From: Streptomyces sp. NBC_01463
GTDB taxonomy: Bacteria > Actinomycetota > Actinomycetes > Streptomycetales > Streptomycetaceae
Assembly (NCBI GenBank): GCA_036227345.1
Contig: CP109468.1
Coordinates: forward strand, 2,852,001-2,916,000
Reading direction: 5' to 3'
DNA length: 64,000 bases
Both the position numbers and the translations under genes were made by a program. The notes under the pieces were generated by a model. That model was not told where the DNA came from. It searched no databases and worked only from the letters and a program-made list of their open reading frames with translations. Within the stretch, counting starts at the first letter, position 1; each line of letters starts with the position of its first letter. Positions 30,785-39,105 of this stretch are shown here, one piece after another.

Positions 30785-32128
30785 TCAGGCGACCGGCAGC
30801 CCCGGTGCCGGATAGCCGTCCATCAGGTCCTTCACCTCGGCGCGGACCGCGGTCACCACGGCTTCGTCGCCGGTGCGGGCCGCCCCGACCACGCGGTCGA
30901 TCCACCCCGCGACCGCGGCCATCTCCGATGCGGGGATGCCCCGTGACGTCAGGGCGGGGGTCCCGATCCGGATGCCCGAGGGGTCGAACGGCTTGCGGGG
31001 GTCGTACGGAACGGTGTTGTAGTTCACGACGATGCCGGCCCGGTCCAGCGCCTTGGCCGCCGTCTTGCCGGGGACGTCCTTGCCGGTGAGGTCGATGAGC
31101 AGCAGGTGGTTGTCGGTGCCGCCGGAGACGAGGTCGAAGCCGCGGGCCGCCAGCTCCTCGCCCAGGGTGCGGGCGTTGGTCACCACGTCGTGTGCGTAGC
31201 CGCGGAACTCCGGTGTGGCGGCTTCGTTCAGCGCCACGCCGATGGCCGCGGTGGTCTGGTTGTGCGGGCCGCCCTGGAGGCCGGGGAAGACGGCGCGGTC
31301 GAGGGCGCGGGCGTGTTCGGCCCGGCTGAGCAGCATCGCGCCGCGCGGGCCGCGGAGTGTCTTGTGGGTGGTGGTGGAGACGACGTCCACGTGCGGGGCG
31401 GGCGAGGGGTGGGCGCCGCCGGCGATCAGGCCCGCGATGTGGGCGATGTCCGCGACGAGGACCGCGCCCACCTCGCGGGCGATCTCGGCGAACCCCGCGA
31501 AGTCGATCTCGCGGGGGACGGCCGTGCCGCCGCAGAAGATCAGCTTGGGCCGCTCGGCGAGGGCCAGGTCCCGCACCTCGTCCAGGTCGACGCGTCCGGT
31601 GTCGCGCCGCACCCCGTACTGGACCCCGTTGAACCAGGTCCCGGTGGCGGAGACACCCCACCCGTGGGTGAGGTGGCCGCCCATGGGGAGCGACATGCCC
31701 AGCACGGTGTCGCCGGGCTTGAGGAAGGCCAGGTAGACGGCGAGGTTGGCCGGGGAGCCCGAGTAGGGCTGCACATTGGCGTGCTCCATGCCGAAGAGCG
31801 CCTTGGCCCGTTCGACGGTGAGCGTCTCGACCTGGTCGATGATCTGCTGGCCCTCGTAGTACCGCTTGCCCGGGTAGCCCTCGGAGTACTTGTTCTGGAG
31901 GACGGTGCCGGATGCCTGGAGCACGGCGGCGGAGACGTAGTTCTCGCTGGGGATCAGGCGGAGGGTGTCGGCCTGGAGCTGCTCCTCGGCGGCCACCAGC
32001 GCGGCGAGTTCCGGATCGGCGGCCGCCAGCGCGGGGTGGCGGGGGCGCGAGGACGCGGGGGACGCGGGGGACGCGGGGGACGCGGAGGGTGAAGGTACGG
32101 AAGAAGGCGAAGGTACGGATGTGGTCAC
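30785..32128 (-). CDS. glyA: Serine hydroxymethyltransferase (riboswitch-controlled copy)
   Basis: 447 residues from the GTG at 32128, which has GGGAGG 6 nt upstream. An Ala/Ser/Pro-rich N-terminal tail of ~30 residues precedes the enzyme. SHMT motifs are RLIPSENYVS, NKYSEGYPGKRYY, the Asp/His pair in VADIAHIAGLIAGG, the PLP lysine in TTTHKTLRGPRG, and IRIGTPALTSRG. After the paired tyrosines it reads EGQQIID instead of the usual GGCEYVD. It makes glycine and methylene-THF from serine. A ZTP riboswitch in its leader ties it to 10-formyl-THF shortage. Confidence 0.93.
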   Translation of the reverse strand: MTTSVPSPSSVPSPSASPASPASPASSRPRHPALAAADPELAALVAAEEQLQADTLRLIPSENYVSAAVLQASGTVLQNKYSEGYPGKRYYEGQQIIDQVETLTVERAKALFGMEHANVQPYSGSPANLAVYLAFLKPGDTVLGMSLPMGGHLTHGWGVSATGTWFNGVQYGVRRDTGRVDLDEVRDLALAERPKLIFCGGTAVPREIDFAGFAEIAREVGAVLVADIAHIAGLIAGGAHPSPAPHVDVVSTTTHKTLRGPRGAMLLSRAEHARALDRAVFPGLQGGPHNQTTAAIGVALNEAATPEFRGYAHDVVTNARTLGEELAARGFDLVSGGTDNHLLLIDLTGKDVPGKTAAKALDRAGIVVNYNTVPYDPRKPFDPSGIRIGTPALTSRGIPASEMAAVAGWIDRVVGAARTGDEAVVTAVRAEVKDLMDGYPAPGLPVA

Positions 32129-32300
32129 GGGGATCCTCCCGGGTCGGTCGCATTGCTGCGGCGTGGACCCGGATGCCCAGGCGGACGGCTCTCCGGCGAT
32201 GATGCCCCCGGGCAGGCCCGGGGTGTGCCGCTCCCTCGTGGTCGATTCCACTGAGCACCCCCTGCGGGGGACGCGCGCCAGTCGCGGCAGTCCGCAGCCT
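32129..32300 (-). promoter_or_regulatory. ZTP (pfl) riboswitch and expression platform of glyA
   Basis: Read on the minus strand, the leader holds the pfl-RNA landmarks in order: TGCCGC-G-ACTGGCG (about 32290-32276), a GTGG/CCAC hairpin, CCACGAGGGAGCGGCA whose GCGGCA pairs with TGCCGC as P1, a G+C-rich linker hairpin, and CCGCCTGGGCA (32184-32174). ZTP riboswitches bind the AICAR derivative that builds up when 10-formyl-THF is low. Downstream, CCGGGTC (32166-32172) can pair with GACCCGG (32139-32145), which touches the GGAGG ribosome-binding site, so translational control is likely. Confidence 0.87.
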
Positions 32301-32465
32301 ACCGGGCGGCGGTGCCCAGCGGCCGTAGACATCCCTCTCCGACAGGCAAAGTGGCTGGGGCGTCAACATCCGTCCTGATTGATCCCCCTTCACGGGCGAG
32401 TGGGCGGGGTGGGATACGGGCAGATTCACCGGGACAGAAATGTGGCTCGACGGTTGGGGGACCGT

Positions 32466-34274
32466 GTGGAGTCGGGGGATCAGGGTCAGCGGTCGTGGAA
32501 TCAGCGGCCGCGGAATCAGCAGTCACCGGACCAGCAGCCGTGGGATCGGCTGCCGCCGGATCAGCAGCGGGGGGATTCGCAGGGGCGCGAGGGACCGTCG
32601 GTGTGGCCGGACGGGTTGCCGGCCAGGCCGGTCCAACCACCGTCACCACCAGCCGGACAGGCACCGCCACCACCCGGACAGCCACCGCCACCGCCGGGTC
32701 CGCCGTTGCCGCCGGGCGGTCCGGGGTCCGCGCGGGGACCGGGGCAGGTGCTGCCGGGTGCGGCGCTGCGTGCGGTGGCTGCCGCCCTGCTCAACCTCAG
32801 TGGTCTCGGGCTCGGTTATGTCCTGCTGGGGCGGTGGTTCCGGGCCCTTCTGTGCTGGGTCGCCACGGGCTGGCTGCTGTTCGCGGCGCTGCCCGCCGAT
32901 CCCGGCGGAGTGTCCGGGGGCCTGGTCACCGGCTATCTCCTCGTCCTGGCCCTCGCCGCGGCCGACGGGGCGTGGACGGCGAGGCGCACGGCGGTGGGCG
33001 GGTCGTGGCGGCCGGTGGTGGCTGCGGTTGCGGGCCTGGCGCTGCTGGCCGTCCCCGCCGGCAGTGCTGTCTGGTACGGCTCCGCGCAGGACGAGGCGGT
33101 CGAGCGGATGCTCCTCGACCGGCTGGAGGAGGGCGGCCGGACGGTCGAGGCCGCATCGGGCAAGGCCTTCGGTGCGGCCCGGGAGGACTACCGTTCGGCG
33201 CTCGCCGTCTACCGCGAGCTGGGTGAGGACCATGCCGGGTCCCGGGCCGGAAAGCTCGTGCCCGCGCGGCTGGACGCGTACTACAAGGCCATAGCGGCTC
33301 CGTACCGGCAGAAGAAGCACTGCGAGGCCATCGAGCCGCTGACCTATCTGCGGACGGTGCCCGAGGCGATCGATCCCGCGCTGCTCGGCGCCCTGGTCCG
33401 GTATCCCGACGAGCCGCTGGCCGAATCGATGTACGCGTGCGGGGTCACGCAGTTGCACGACGGAGCGGCGGGGGTGAACGGCGGAGCGCTCGGCGATCTG
33501 CTGCGGACGTTCCCGGGCTCCCCGCAGGCCGGACGGGTCGGGCCCGCTGTCTCGAAGGAGATAGCGGCGCAGAAGACGGCGGTGGGCGACAGCGGCAGTC
33601 CCTGCGCGGCCACGGAGAAGCTGCGAGGGCTCCGCGCGGCGACGGCGTCATTGCCGGACAAGGCGGTCGCGAAGCTGGCCGCGCAGGCCGACGGCGGGAT
33701 CAGGGACGGTGTCTACGCCTGCGGGCTCGACGAGTTCAAGGAGAAGCGGTTCGGGGAGGCCCGCAAGACGCTGACCGGGTTCGCCGACACCTACGGAAAG
33801 GACGGACGCCGTGCGCGGGCGCGGGACATCGCCATCGCCGCGGAGATAGCCGACACCCGGGCGGCGGCCGGCAGCCGGCTCCCTCCGACGGGCACGCCCG
33901 GCGGCGCCCGGATGGAGCTCGTCCTCTCCAATGACGCCCCGGACGGGGTGGAGGTGCTGTACACCGGGCCGGTCACGGGCCGGGTGACCATCGGAGGCTG
34001 CGGAAGCTGCACGCCGTACACATGGTCGTCCGGTGCGCTGAGGGCCTGCAAGGACACGGGGAAGAACTACCCGCACGCGACGCTCCGGCTTCCCGCGGGC
34101 GAGTACCACTTCCTGTACAAGCACCGGGTGGACGCGGGAGGTTCCGGTGCCCTCGTCAGCAGCTACGCGGACGGATCGAGGATCCAGCCCGGCTACCGGT
34201 ACACCGGCTGCACCTACGTGACCACGTCGACGTCCTTCGGCGGCGGCCTGACGGACACGGTCTCCTTCAGGTGA
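32466..34274 (+). CDS. Proline-rich multi-pass membrane protein with repeat-like C-terminal domain
   Basis: 602 residues from the GTG at 32466 (GGGGA just upstream); an in-frame start at 32379 is less likely. Residues ~1-95 are Gln/Arg then Pro/Gly-rich (PPPPGQPPPPPGPPLPPGG), followed by three or four membrane helices (about 100-215). The long external part has helical segments spaced like tetratricopeptide units (EDYRSALAVYRELGEDHAGS, FKEKRFGEARKTLTGFADTYG) and ends in a Cys-containing beta domain (TIGGCGSCTPYTW, ACKDTG, YTGCTYV). No named family was recognised. It diverges from the glyA riboswitch leader. Confidence 0.78.
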   Translation: MESGDQGQRSWNQRPRNQQSPDQQPWDRLPPDQQRGDSQGREGPSVWPDGLPARPVQPPSPPAGQAPPPPGQPPPPPGPPLPPGGPGSARGPGQVLPGAALRAVAAALLNLSGLGLGYVLLGRWFRALLCWVATGWLLFAALPADPGGVSGGLVTGYLLVLALAAADGAWTARRTAVGGSWRPVVAAVAGLALLAVPAGSAVWYGSAQDEAVERMLLDRLEEGGRTVEAASGKAFGAAREDYRSALAVYRELGEDHAGSRAGKLVPARLDAYYKAIAAPYRQKKHCEAIEPLTYLRTVPEAIDPALLGALVRYPDEPLAESMYACGVTQLHDGAAGVNGGALGDLLRTFPGSPQAGRVGPAVSKEIAAQKTAVGDSGSPCAATEKLRGLRAATASLPDKAVAKLAAQADGGIRDGVYACGLDEFKEKRFGEARKTLTGFADTYGKDGRRARARDIAIAAEIADTRAAAGSRLPPTGTPGGARMELVLSNDAPDGVEVLYTGPVTGRVTIGGCGSCTPYTWSSGALRACKDTGKNYPHATLRLPAGEYHFLYKHRVDAGGSGALVSSYADGSRIQPGYRYTGCTYVTTSTSFGGGLTDTVSFR

Positions 34275-34488
34275 CCGGCCAGACGCATACGGAGATAGAG
34301 GAGGTAGCGGGCAAGGAGGCGGATCTTCGGCGGTTCGGTGACAACTGACGCCGACGCGGCTGCCCTTGGCCGATTCTTGGCGAATGCATGCCCCATGCAT
34401 GAGGTGATCCTCGCCAGAGTGGCGCATTACATGTGCACATCATCCGGCACATGCTCCACACGCGAGACCCACATCGCAGGGGGTTACG
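34275..34488 (+). promoter_or_regulatory. Upstream region of the sedolisin gene
   Basis: It contains the palindromes ATGCATG-ccc-CATGCAT (34384-34400) and ATGTGCACAT (34431-34440) within a relatively AT-rich stretch 50-105 nt before the TTG start. These are candidate operator sites; no regulator gene is adjacent. Confidence 0.45.
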
Positions 34489-36438
34489 TTGAGAATCAGC
34501 CGCGCCGGACGACGCGCCGGGCTGAGCATGGCAGTGACACTGCCACTGCTCGCCGGTGCGCTCGCCCTCGGGATACCCAACGCCAGCGCGGACTCCGCGC
34601 CGGGCGGCCGGGACGCGCTGCAGGGCACCAAGCCGGCCTGGGCGACCGCCACGGCCGACCAGGGGGCCACGGCCGACAGCGGAAAGGTCGCGGTCCGGGT
34701 CCATCTGGCCGGGCGTGACGCGAAGGGGCTGGCCGCGTATGCCGCCGCCGTTTCCGACCCGCGGTCGCCGTCGTACGGGAAGTATCTGAGCGCCGCGCAG
34801 GCACAGGAGCGGTTCGGGGCCACGCAGGAGCAGGTCGCCCGGGTGAGCCAGTGGCTGAAGTCCAGTGGACTGACGGTCACCGGCAGCAGCCTGCACTACG
34901 TCTCCGCCACCGGTGACGTGGCCGCCGCCGAGAAGGCGTTCGGCACCCAGCTGCGCAACTACCGCAAGGGCGGCCGGACCTTCCGGGCCCCGGCCGGCAC
35001 CGCCTCCGTGCCCGCCGCGCTGAGCGATGCCGTGCTCGCCGTCTCCGGTCTGGACAACGCACCGCACAAGTCGAGCCATGACGAGGTGCTGCCGCCGCCG
35101 GACGCCGTGTTCCGCAACGCGGGGCCGTTCTCCTCGTACTTCGGGTCGAAGACCGCCTCCACCCTGCCGAGCGCGTACGGGTCCAAGGTGCCGTACGCGG
35201 TCAAGGGGTACACCGGAAAGCAGCTGCGTGCCGCGTACGGGGCCGGAGGCTACACCGGCAAGGGGGTGACCGTCGCGATCACCGACGCGTACGCCTCCCC
35301 CACCATCGCGAAGGACGCCGCCGAGTACGCCGGGCGCAACGGCGACGCACCGTACCGGCGCGGGCAGCTCAGCCAGGTGCTGCCGGACGACTACACGAAG
35401 ACCGAGGAGTGCGGGGCCTCCGGCTGGTACGGCGAGGAGACGCTCGACGTCGAGGCCGTGCACGCGGTCGCGCCCGCTGCCGACATCGTCTACGTGGGCG
35501 GCGCGTCCTGCTACGACAACGACCTGCTGGACTCGCTGAACAAGGTCGTCGACTCCCGCCTCGCGGACATCGTCTCCAACTCCTGGGGCGACATCGAGGC
35601 CAACCAGACCCCTGACCTGGCGCTCGCCTACGACCAGGTGTTCAAGATGGGTGCGGTCGAGGGAATCGGCTTCTACTTCTCCTCGGGCGACGACGGCGAC
35701 AATGTCGCGTCCACCGGCACCAAGCAGATCGACGTCCCGTCCAACTCCGCGTGGGTGACCTCGGTCGGCGGCACGTCACTGGCCGTCGGCAAGCACGACA
35801 CCTACCAGTGGGAGACCGGCTGGGGAACGACGAACGCGCTCCTGTCGGAGGACGGCCGGAGCTGGACCGACTTCCCCGGGGCGTACACCTCGGGCGCGGG
35901 CGGCGGCACCAGTTCCACCGTGAAGCAGCCGTTCTACCAGCGCGGCATCGTGCCGGACTCGCTGGCGAAGGCGAACGGGAAGACCCGGATGCGCACCGCT
36001 CCGGACATCGCGGCCGTCGCGGACCCCAACACCGGCTTCCTGGTGGGCCAGACGCAGACGCTGCCCGACGGTTCGCTGGGCTACGACGAGTACCGCATCG
36101 GCGGCACGTCCCTGGCGGCCCCGGTCATCGCCGGTGTCCAGGCCCTGGCACAGCAGGCGCAGCGCGGCCGGCCGATCGGCTTCGCCAACCCGGCGATCTA
36201 CGCCCGCTACCGCTCCGGGGCGTACCACGACGTGACGGACCACCCGCTGGGGTCCCGGCGTGACCTGGCCGTCGCCCGGGTGGACTTCGTCAACGGGTTC
36301 GACGCGGCCGACGGCCTGCGGACCTCGGTGCGGAGCCTGGGCAAGGACGCCTCGCTGTCGGCGGTGCGTGGGTACGACGACGTGACGGGTGTCGGCACGC
36401 CGGCGTCCGGCTACGTGAGCTCCTACCGCCGGCGCTGA
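34489..36438 (+). CDS. Secreted sedolisin (S53) serine-carboxyl peptidase
   Basis: 649 residues from the TTG at 34489 (AGGGGG 6-7 nt upstream). A signal peptide (about residues 1-32, ending NASA) is followed by a pro-kumamolisin activation domain (~50-200) and the S53 catalytic domain. The Glu/Asp pair is in YGEETLDVEAVHAVAP, the oxyanion Asp in VSNSWGDIE, and the nucleophile Ser in GGTSLAAPVIAG; a C-terminal Asp-rich segment (FVNGFDAADG) fits the Ca2+ site. These are secreted acid-active endopeptidases or tripeptidyl peptidases. It ends before an 18-bp terminator hairpin. Confidence 0.93.
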   Translation: MRISRAGRRAGLSMAVTLPLLAGALALGIPNASADSAPGGRDALQGTKPAWATATADQGATADSGKVAVRVHLAGRDAKGLAAYAAAVSDPRSPSYGKYLSAAQAQERFGATQEQVARVSQWLKSSGLTVTGSSLHYVSATGDVAAAEKAFGTQLRNYRKGGRTFRAPAGTASVPAALSDAVLAVSGLDNAPHKSSHDEVLPPPDAVFRNAGPFSSYFGSKTASTLPSAYGSKVPYAVKGYTGKQLRAAYGAGGYTGKGVTVAITDAYASPTIAKDAAEYAGRNGDAPYRRGQLSQVLPDDYTKTEECGASGWYGEETLDVEAVHAVAPAADIVYVGGASCYDNDLLDSLNKVVDSRLADIVSNSWGDIEANQTPDLALAYDQVFKMGAVEGIGFYFSSGDDGDNVASTGTKQIDVPSNSAWVTSVGGTSLAVGKHDTYQWETGWGTTNALLSEDGRSWTDFPGAYTSGAGGGTSSTVKQPFYQRGIVPDSLAKANGKTRMRTAPDIAAVADPNTGFLVGQTQTLPDGSLGYDEYRIGGTSLAAPVIAGVQALAQQAQRGRPIGFANPAIYARYRSGAYHDVTDHPLGSRRDLAVARVDFVNGFDAADGLRTSVRSLGKDASLSAVRGYDDVTGVGTPASGYVSSYRRR

Positions 36439-36466
36439 GCCGCGCGCCAGGGGCGCATCGTCACGA

Positions 36467-36529
36467 GGACGGACCGAACGGCCGTCGCGGGGTCTGCATC
36501 GGGCCCCGTGGCGGCCGTTCGGTCCGTCC
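36467..36529. terminator. Long bidirectional terminator hairpin
   Basis: An 18-bp perfect inverted repeat (arms 36467-36484 and 36512-36529; core ACGGACCGAACGGCCG / CGGCCGTTCGGTCCGT) lies between the convergent sedolisin and TetR genes. The loop holds a further GCGGGG / CCCCGT pairing. Confidence 0.88.
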
Positions 36530-36569
36530 GTGGTACGGCGGTGGCGGGGACGAGGGCGTCGCGGCCGCC

Positions 36570-37292
36570 TCAGTGGCCGGTCCGTGCGGTGAGGTAGCGG
36601 TCCAGCCCGCCGATCAGGATCTCCAGACCGGCGGTGAAGGTGTCCTGCCGCACACCGGAGTTCCACTCCGCCACCCAGGCGCCCAGGTGCGGGAACGGTC
36701 CGAAGTCGGGCGCCTGCGAAGCGGGTCCGGACGCGACGGTGGCGACACCGGCGGGGGAAGCGGGCTCCGAGGGGGCGGGTTCCTGACCGGCGGACTCGCC
36801 GCGGGCCGGTTTCCGGCGGACGGATTCCTCACCGGTGGGGGTGTCCGACTCGCCCTGTTCCTGGAGTGCGAAGCCCGTCACATAGCTCAGCACCGTGTCG
36901 CAGCCGTAGGCGACCGCCGCGATGGGCGCGCCCGTTCCGCGCAGTACGCCCATCAGTCCGTCGGCGAAGCCGAGCCGGTTCGGGCCGAGCCAGGCGGACC
37001 CGGCCACGAGCCGGGCGGCGTCCCGGTGGGCGAGCAGCACCTGACGCAGGTTCACGGCCATGGCGCGGACCGTCTCCCGCCAGTCGCCCCCGTCGGCCGG
37101 TGGTGAGAGTTCGCCGAGGATCTTCTCCGCGAGGGCGTCCAGCAGGTCCTGCTTGTTCTTGACGTGCCAGTACAGGGCTCCGGGCCTCACGCCGAGTTCC
37201 GTGGCGAGCCTGCGGGTGGACAGGGCGTCGAGCCCGATGTCATCGAGCAGTGTCAGCGCCGCGTCCACCACTTCCGACCGCTGCAGGGGCAT
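36570..37292 (-). CDS. TetR-family repressor of the adjacent MFS pump
   Basis: 240 residues from the ATG at 37292, chosen because GGAGG lies 6 nt upstream. The TetR helix-turn-helix (LSTRRLATELGVRPGALYWHVKNKQDLLDALAEKIL) is of the class-TetR type with a TetR_C-like effector domain. An unusual Glu/Pro/Ala-rich loop (about residues 143-178) interrupts the C-terminal domain. It overlaps the 3' end of the MFS gene by 53 bp and is co-transcribed with it; the 34-bp palindrome before the pump gene is the obvious operator. Confidence 0.9.
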   Translation of the reverse strand: MPLQRSEVVDAALTLLDDIGLDALSTRRLATELGVRPGALYWHVKNKQDLLDALAEKILGELSPPADGGDWRETVRAMAVNLRQVLLAHRDAARLVAGSAWLGPNRLGFADGLMGVLRGTGAPIAAVAYGCDTVLSYVTGFALQEQGESDTPTGEESVRRKPARGESAGQEPAPSEPASPAGVATVASGPASQAPDFGPFPHLGAWVAEWNSGVRQDTFTAGLEILIGGLDRYLTARTGH

Positions 37293-38991
37293 CGCGCCCC
37301 TCCGTTCCTTCATCACGGACCCCAGCTGCTCCCGAGCCCTGCGCCCCACCATCATCGGCTCCCGCCGCGGCACCGTCCGACAGCCCCCGGTCGCCGATCT
37401 CACTGGCGACGGCGTCGATGTCGTCGATCTCCCGCAGTCTCATCTCCTTGAGGAGGAAGGAGACGAGGAAGGCCACCAGCATGATCGCCGCAGCGCTGAC
37501 GAAGACCACGCCGAGGGCGGCGGTGAAGGCGTCGAGCCCCGCCGCGCGTGCGGGCTCCGGCAGGCCGGCCAGCGTCTCGGGGGTGATGTCCCTGCCGGCC
37601 AGTCCGGGCGCCCTGCTCTCGGCCACACGGGCGGCGAACTGATTGGTGAGCACGGCCCCGAAGACCGCTGCCCCGAAGGACTGGCCCATCGTCCGGAAGA
37701 ACGTCGCGGTGGTCGTGGCCGCACCGAGATCGCGATCGGGCACCGCGTTCTGGACCGCCTGGACGAGCACCTGCATCAGCAGGCCGAGACCGAGGCCGAG
37801 CAGCAGCAGTCCGGTCGCGAGCACCCCGTACGAGCTGTCCGCACGCAGCGTGCCCAGCACGCCGAGCCCGCCGGCGGCGACCGCCGTACCGATCACCGGG
37901 AAGATCTTGTACCGGCCGTCGCGGGCGGAGATGACGATGCCCGAGCCGATGGAGGCGACCAGAATGCCGACGATCATCGGCATGAGCCGGAGGCCGGTCG
38001 CGGTGGGGGTCATGCCCTTGACCAGTTGGAGGTAGAGCGCGGCGTAGGTGATCGCGCCCATCAGGGCGAAGCCGGTGACGAAGAGCATCGGGGCGGCCAC
38101 GGCCACGGTGCGCTCGCGGAAGATCGGCGGGGGCATCAGGGGTTCGGCCGCCCTCGTCTGCCACCGGGCGAACAGGCCGAGCAGGATCGCACCGGCAGCG
38201 GCGAGACCGAGGACGGCCGGGTCGGACCAGGCGTACGTCACGCCGCCCCAGGTGGTCATCAGGAGCAGCGAGCAGGTGGCGGCGACGACGAGCAGCGCAC
38301 CGGCGAAGTCGATCCGGTGGCCGCCCCGCCCGGTGGCCGGTGGCAGCTTCAGCAGGGTCGCGACCATGGCGATGCCGACGAGCCCGATCGGCAGGTTGAC
38401 GTAGAAGACCCAGCGCCAGGAGGTGTGGATGCCGAACAGCGCGTGGTCGCCGGTGAGGAATCCGCCGGCGAGCGGCCCGCCGACGGTCGCCAGCGCGATC
38501 ACCAGACCGGCGACGCCCTGGAACTTCGCCCGGTCGCGGGCCGGTACGGCCCGGGCCAGGAGGATCAGCGAGACGCTGTAGAGACCGCCGGCCCCGATGC
38601 CCTGGACCGCCCGGAACGCGATGAGCTGCCCCACCGAACCGGCGAGGCCGCACAGCGCGGACGCGGCGAGGAAGATCCCGGCGGCGACGAGGAACACCTT
38701 CTTCGCCCCGTACAGGTCGGAGATCTTGCCGTAGAGCGGCTGGGTGGCGGTCGAGCCCAGCATGTAGGCGGTGATCAGCCAGGGCATGAGCCGGACCCCG
38801 TCGGCCGGGTCGAGGGCCGTGGCGATCGGGAAGGCCGAGACGGACACGATCGTCTGGTCGAGCGCGCTGAGGAAGGAAGTCAGCAGCACTCCGACCAGCG
38901 CCCAGATCACCCGGCGGCCGGGCCCGCTCCGCGCCGCTTCGGGCACTGCCCGTACCGCCCCCACCACACCGTCGGCTGCCATCGAACCCAC
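37240..38991 (-). CDS. MFS efflux transporter, DHA2 (EmrB/QacA, 14-helix) family
   Basis: 583 residues (or 580 from the ATG at 38982). Fourteen membrane helices are evident. The DHA2 motif-C region (VIALATVGGPLAGGFLT), motif A (LYGKISDLYGAKKVFLVAAGIF) and the first-helix acid motif (SALDQTIVSVSAFPIA) are clear. It likely exports drugs or small toxic compounds by proton antiport. The last ~60 residues are a Gly/Ala/Asp-rich tail that overlaps the start of the TetR gene. Expression is probably controlled by the operator at 39004-39037. Confidence 0.93.
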   Translation of the reverse strand: MGSMAADGVVGAVRAVPEAARSGPGRRVIWALVGVLLTSFLSALDQTIVSVSAFPIATALDPADGVRLMPWLITAYMLGSTATQPLYGKISDLYGAKKVFLVAAGIFLAASALCGLAGSVGQLIAFRAVQGIGAGGLYSVSLILLARAVPARDRAKFQGVAGLVIALATVGGPLAGGFLTGDHALFGIHTSWRWVFYVNLPIGLVGIAMVATLLKLPPATGRGGHRIDFAGALLVVAATCSLLLMTTWGGVTYAWSDPAVLGLAAAGAILLGLFARWQTRAAEPLMPPPIFRERTVAVAAPMLFVTGFALMGAITYAALYLQLVKGMTPTATGLRLMPMIVGILVASIGSGIVISARDGRYKIFPVIGTAVAAGGLGVLGTLRADSSYGVLATGLLLLGLGLGLLMQVLVQAVQNAVPDRDLGAATTTATFFRTMGQSFGAAVFGAVLTNQFAARVAESRAPGLAGRDITPETLAGLPEPARAAGLDAFTAALGVVFVSAAAIMLVAFLVSFLLKEMRLREIDDIDAVASEIGDRGLSDGAAAGADDGGAQGSGAAGVRDEGTEGRDAPAAVGSGGRGADTAR

Positions 38992-39003
38992 CCCTGGACA
39001 CGG

Positions 39004-39037
39004 AATTGAACACTGACCAATTGGTCAGTGTTCAATT
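39004..39037. promoter_or_regulatory. 34-bp perfect palindrome, TetR operator
   Basis: The half-site AATTGAACACTGACCAA is followed directly by its exact reverse complement. The core TGACCAATTGGTCA resembles known TetR-family operators. It lies 12-45 nt upstream of the MFS start and overlaps likely promoter elements (TTGAAC). The strong AT bias against a G+C-rich background adds weight. Confidence 0.9.
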
Positions 39038-39105
39038 TAGGGACGCCGACGGCTCCGCGCAAGCCTTCGAGGGGCCGCGCGAAGGCGGAATGCTGACCCG
39101 AGGGG

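Noticed and set aside
28604..30785. Integrated element with att direct repeats at tRNA-Arg
   Set aside because: No integrase or excisionase gene is present and no copy of the tRNA 3' end was found downstream by eye. The region is treated as an accessory spot, not a defined mobile element.
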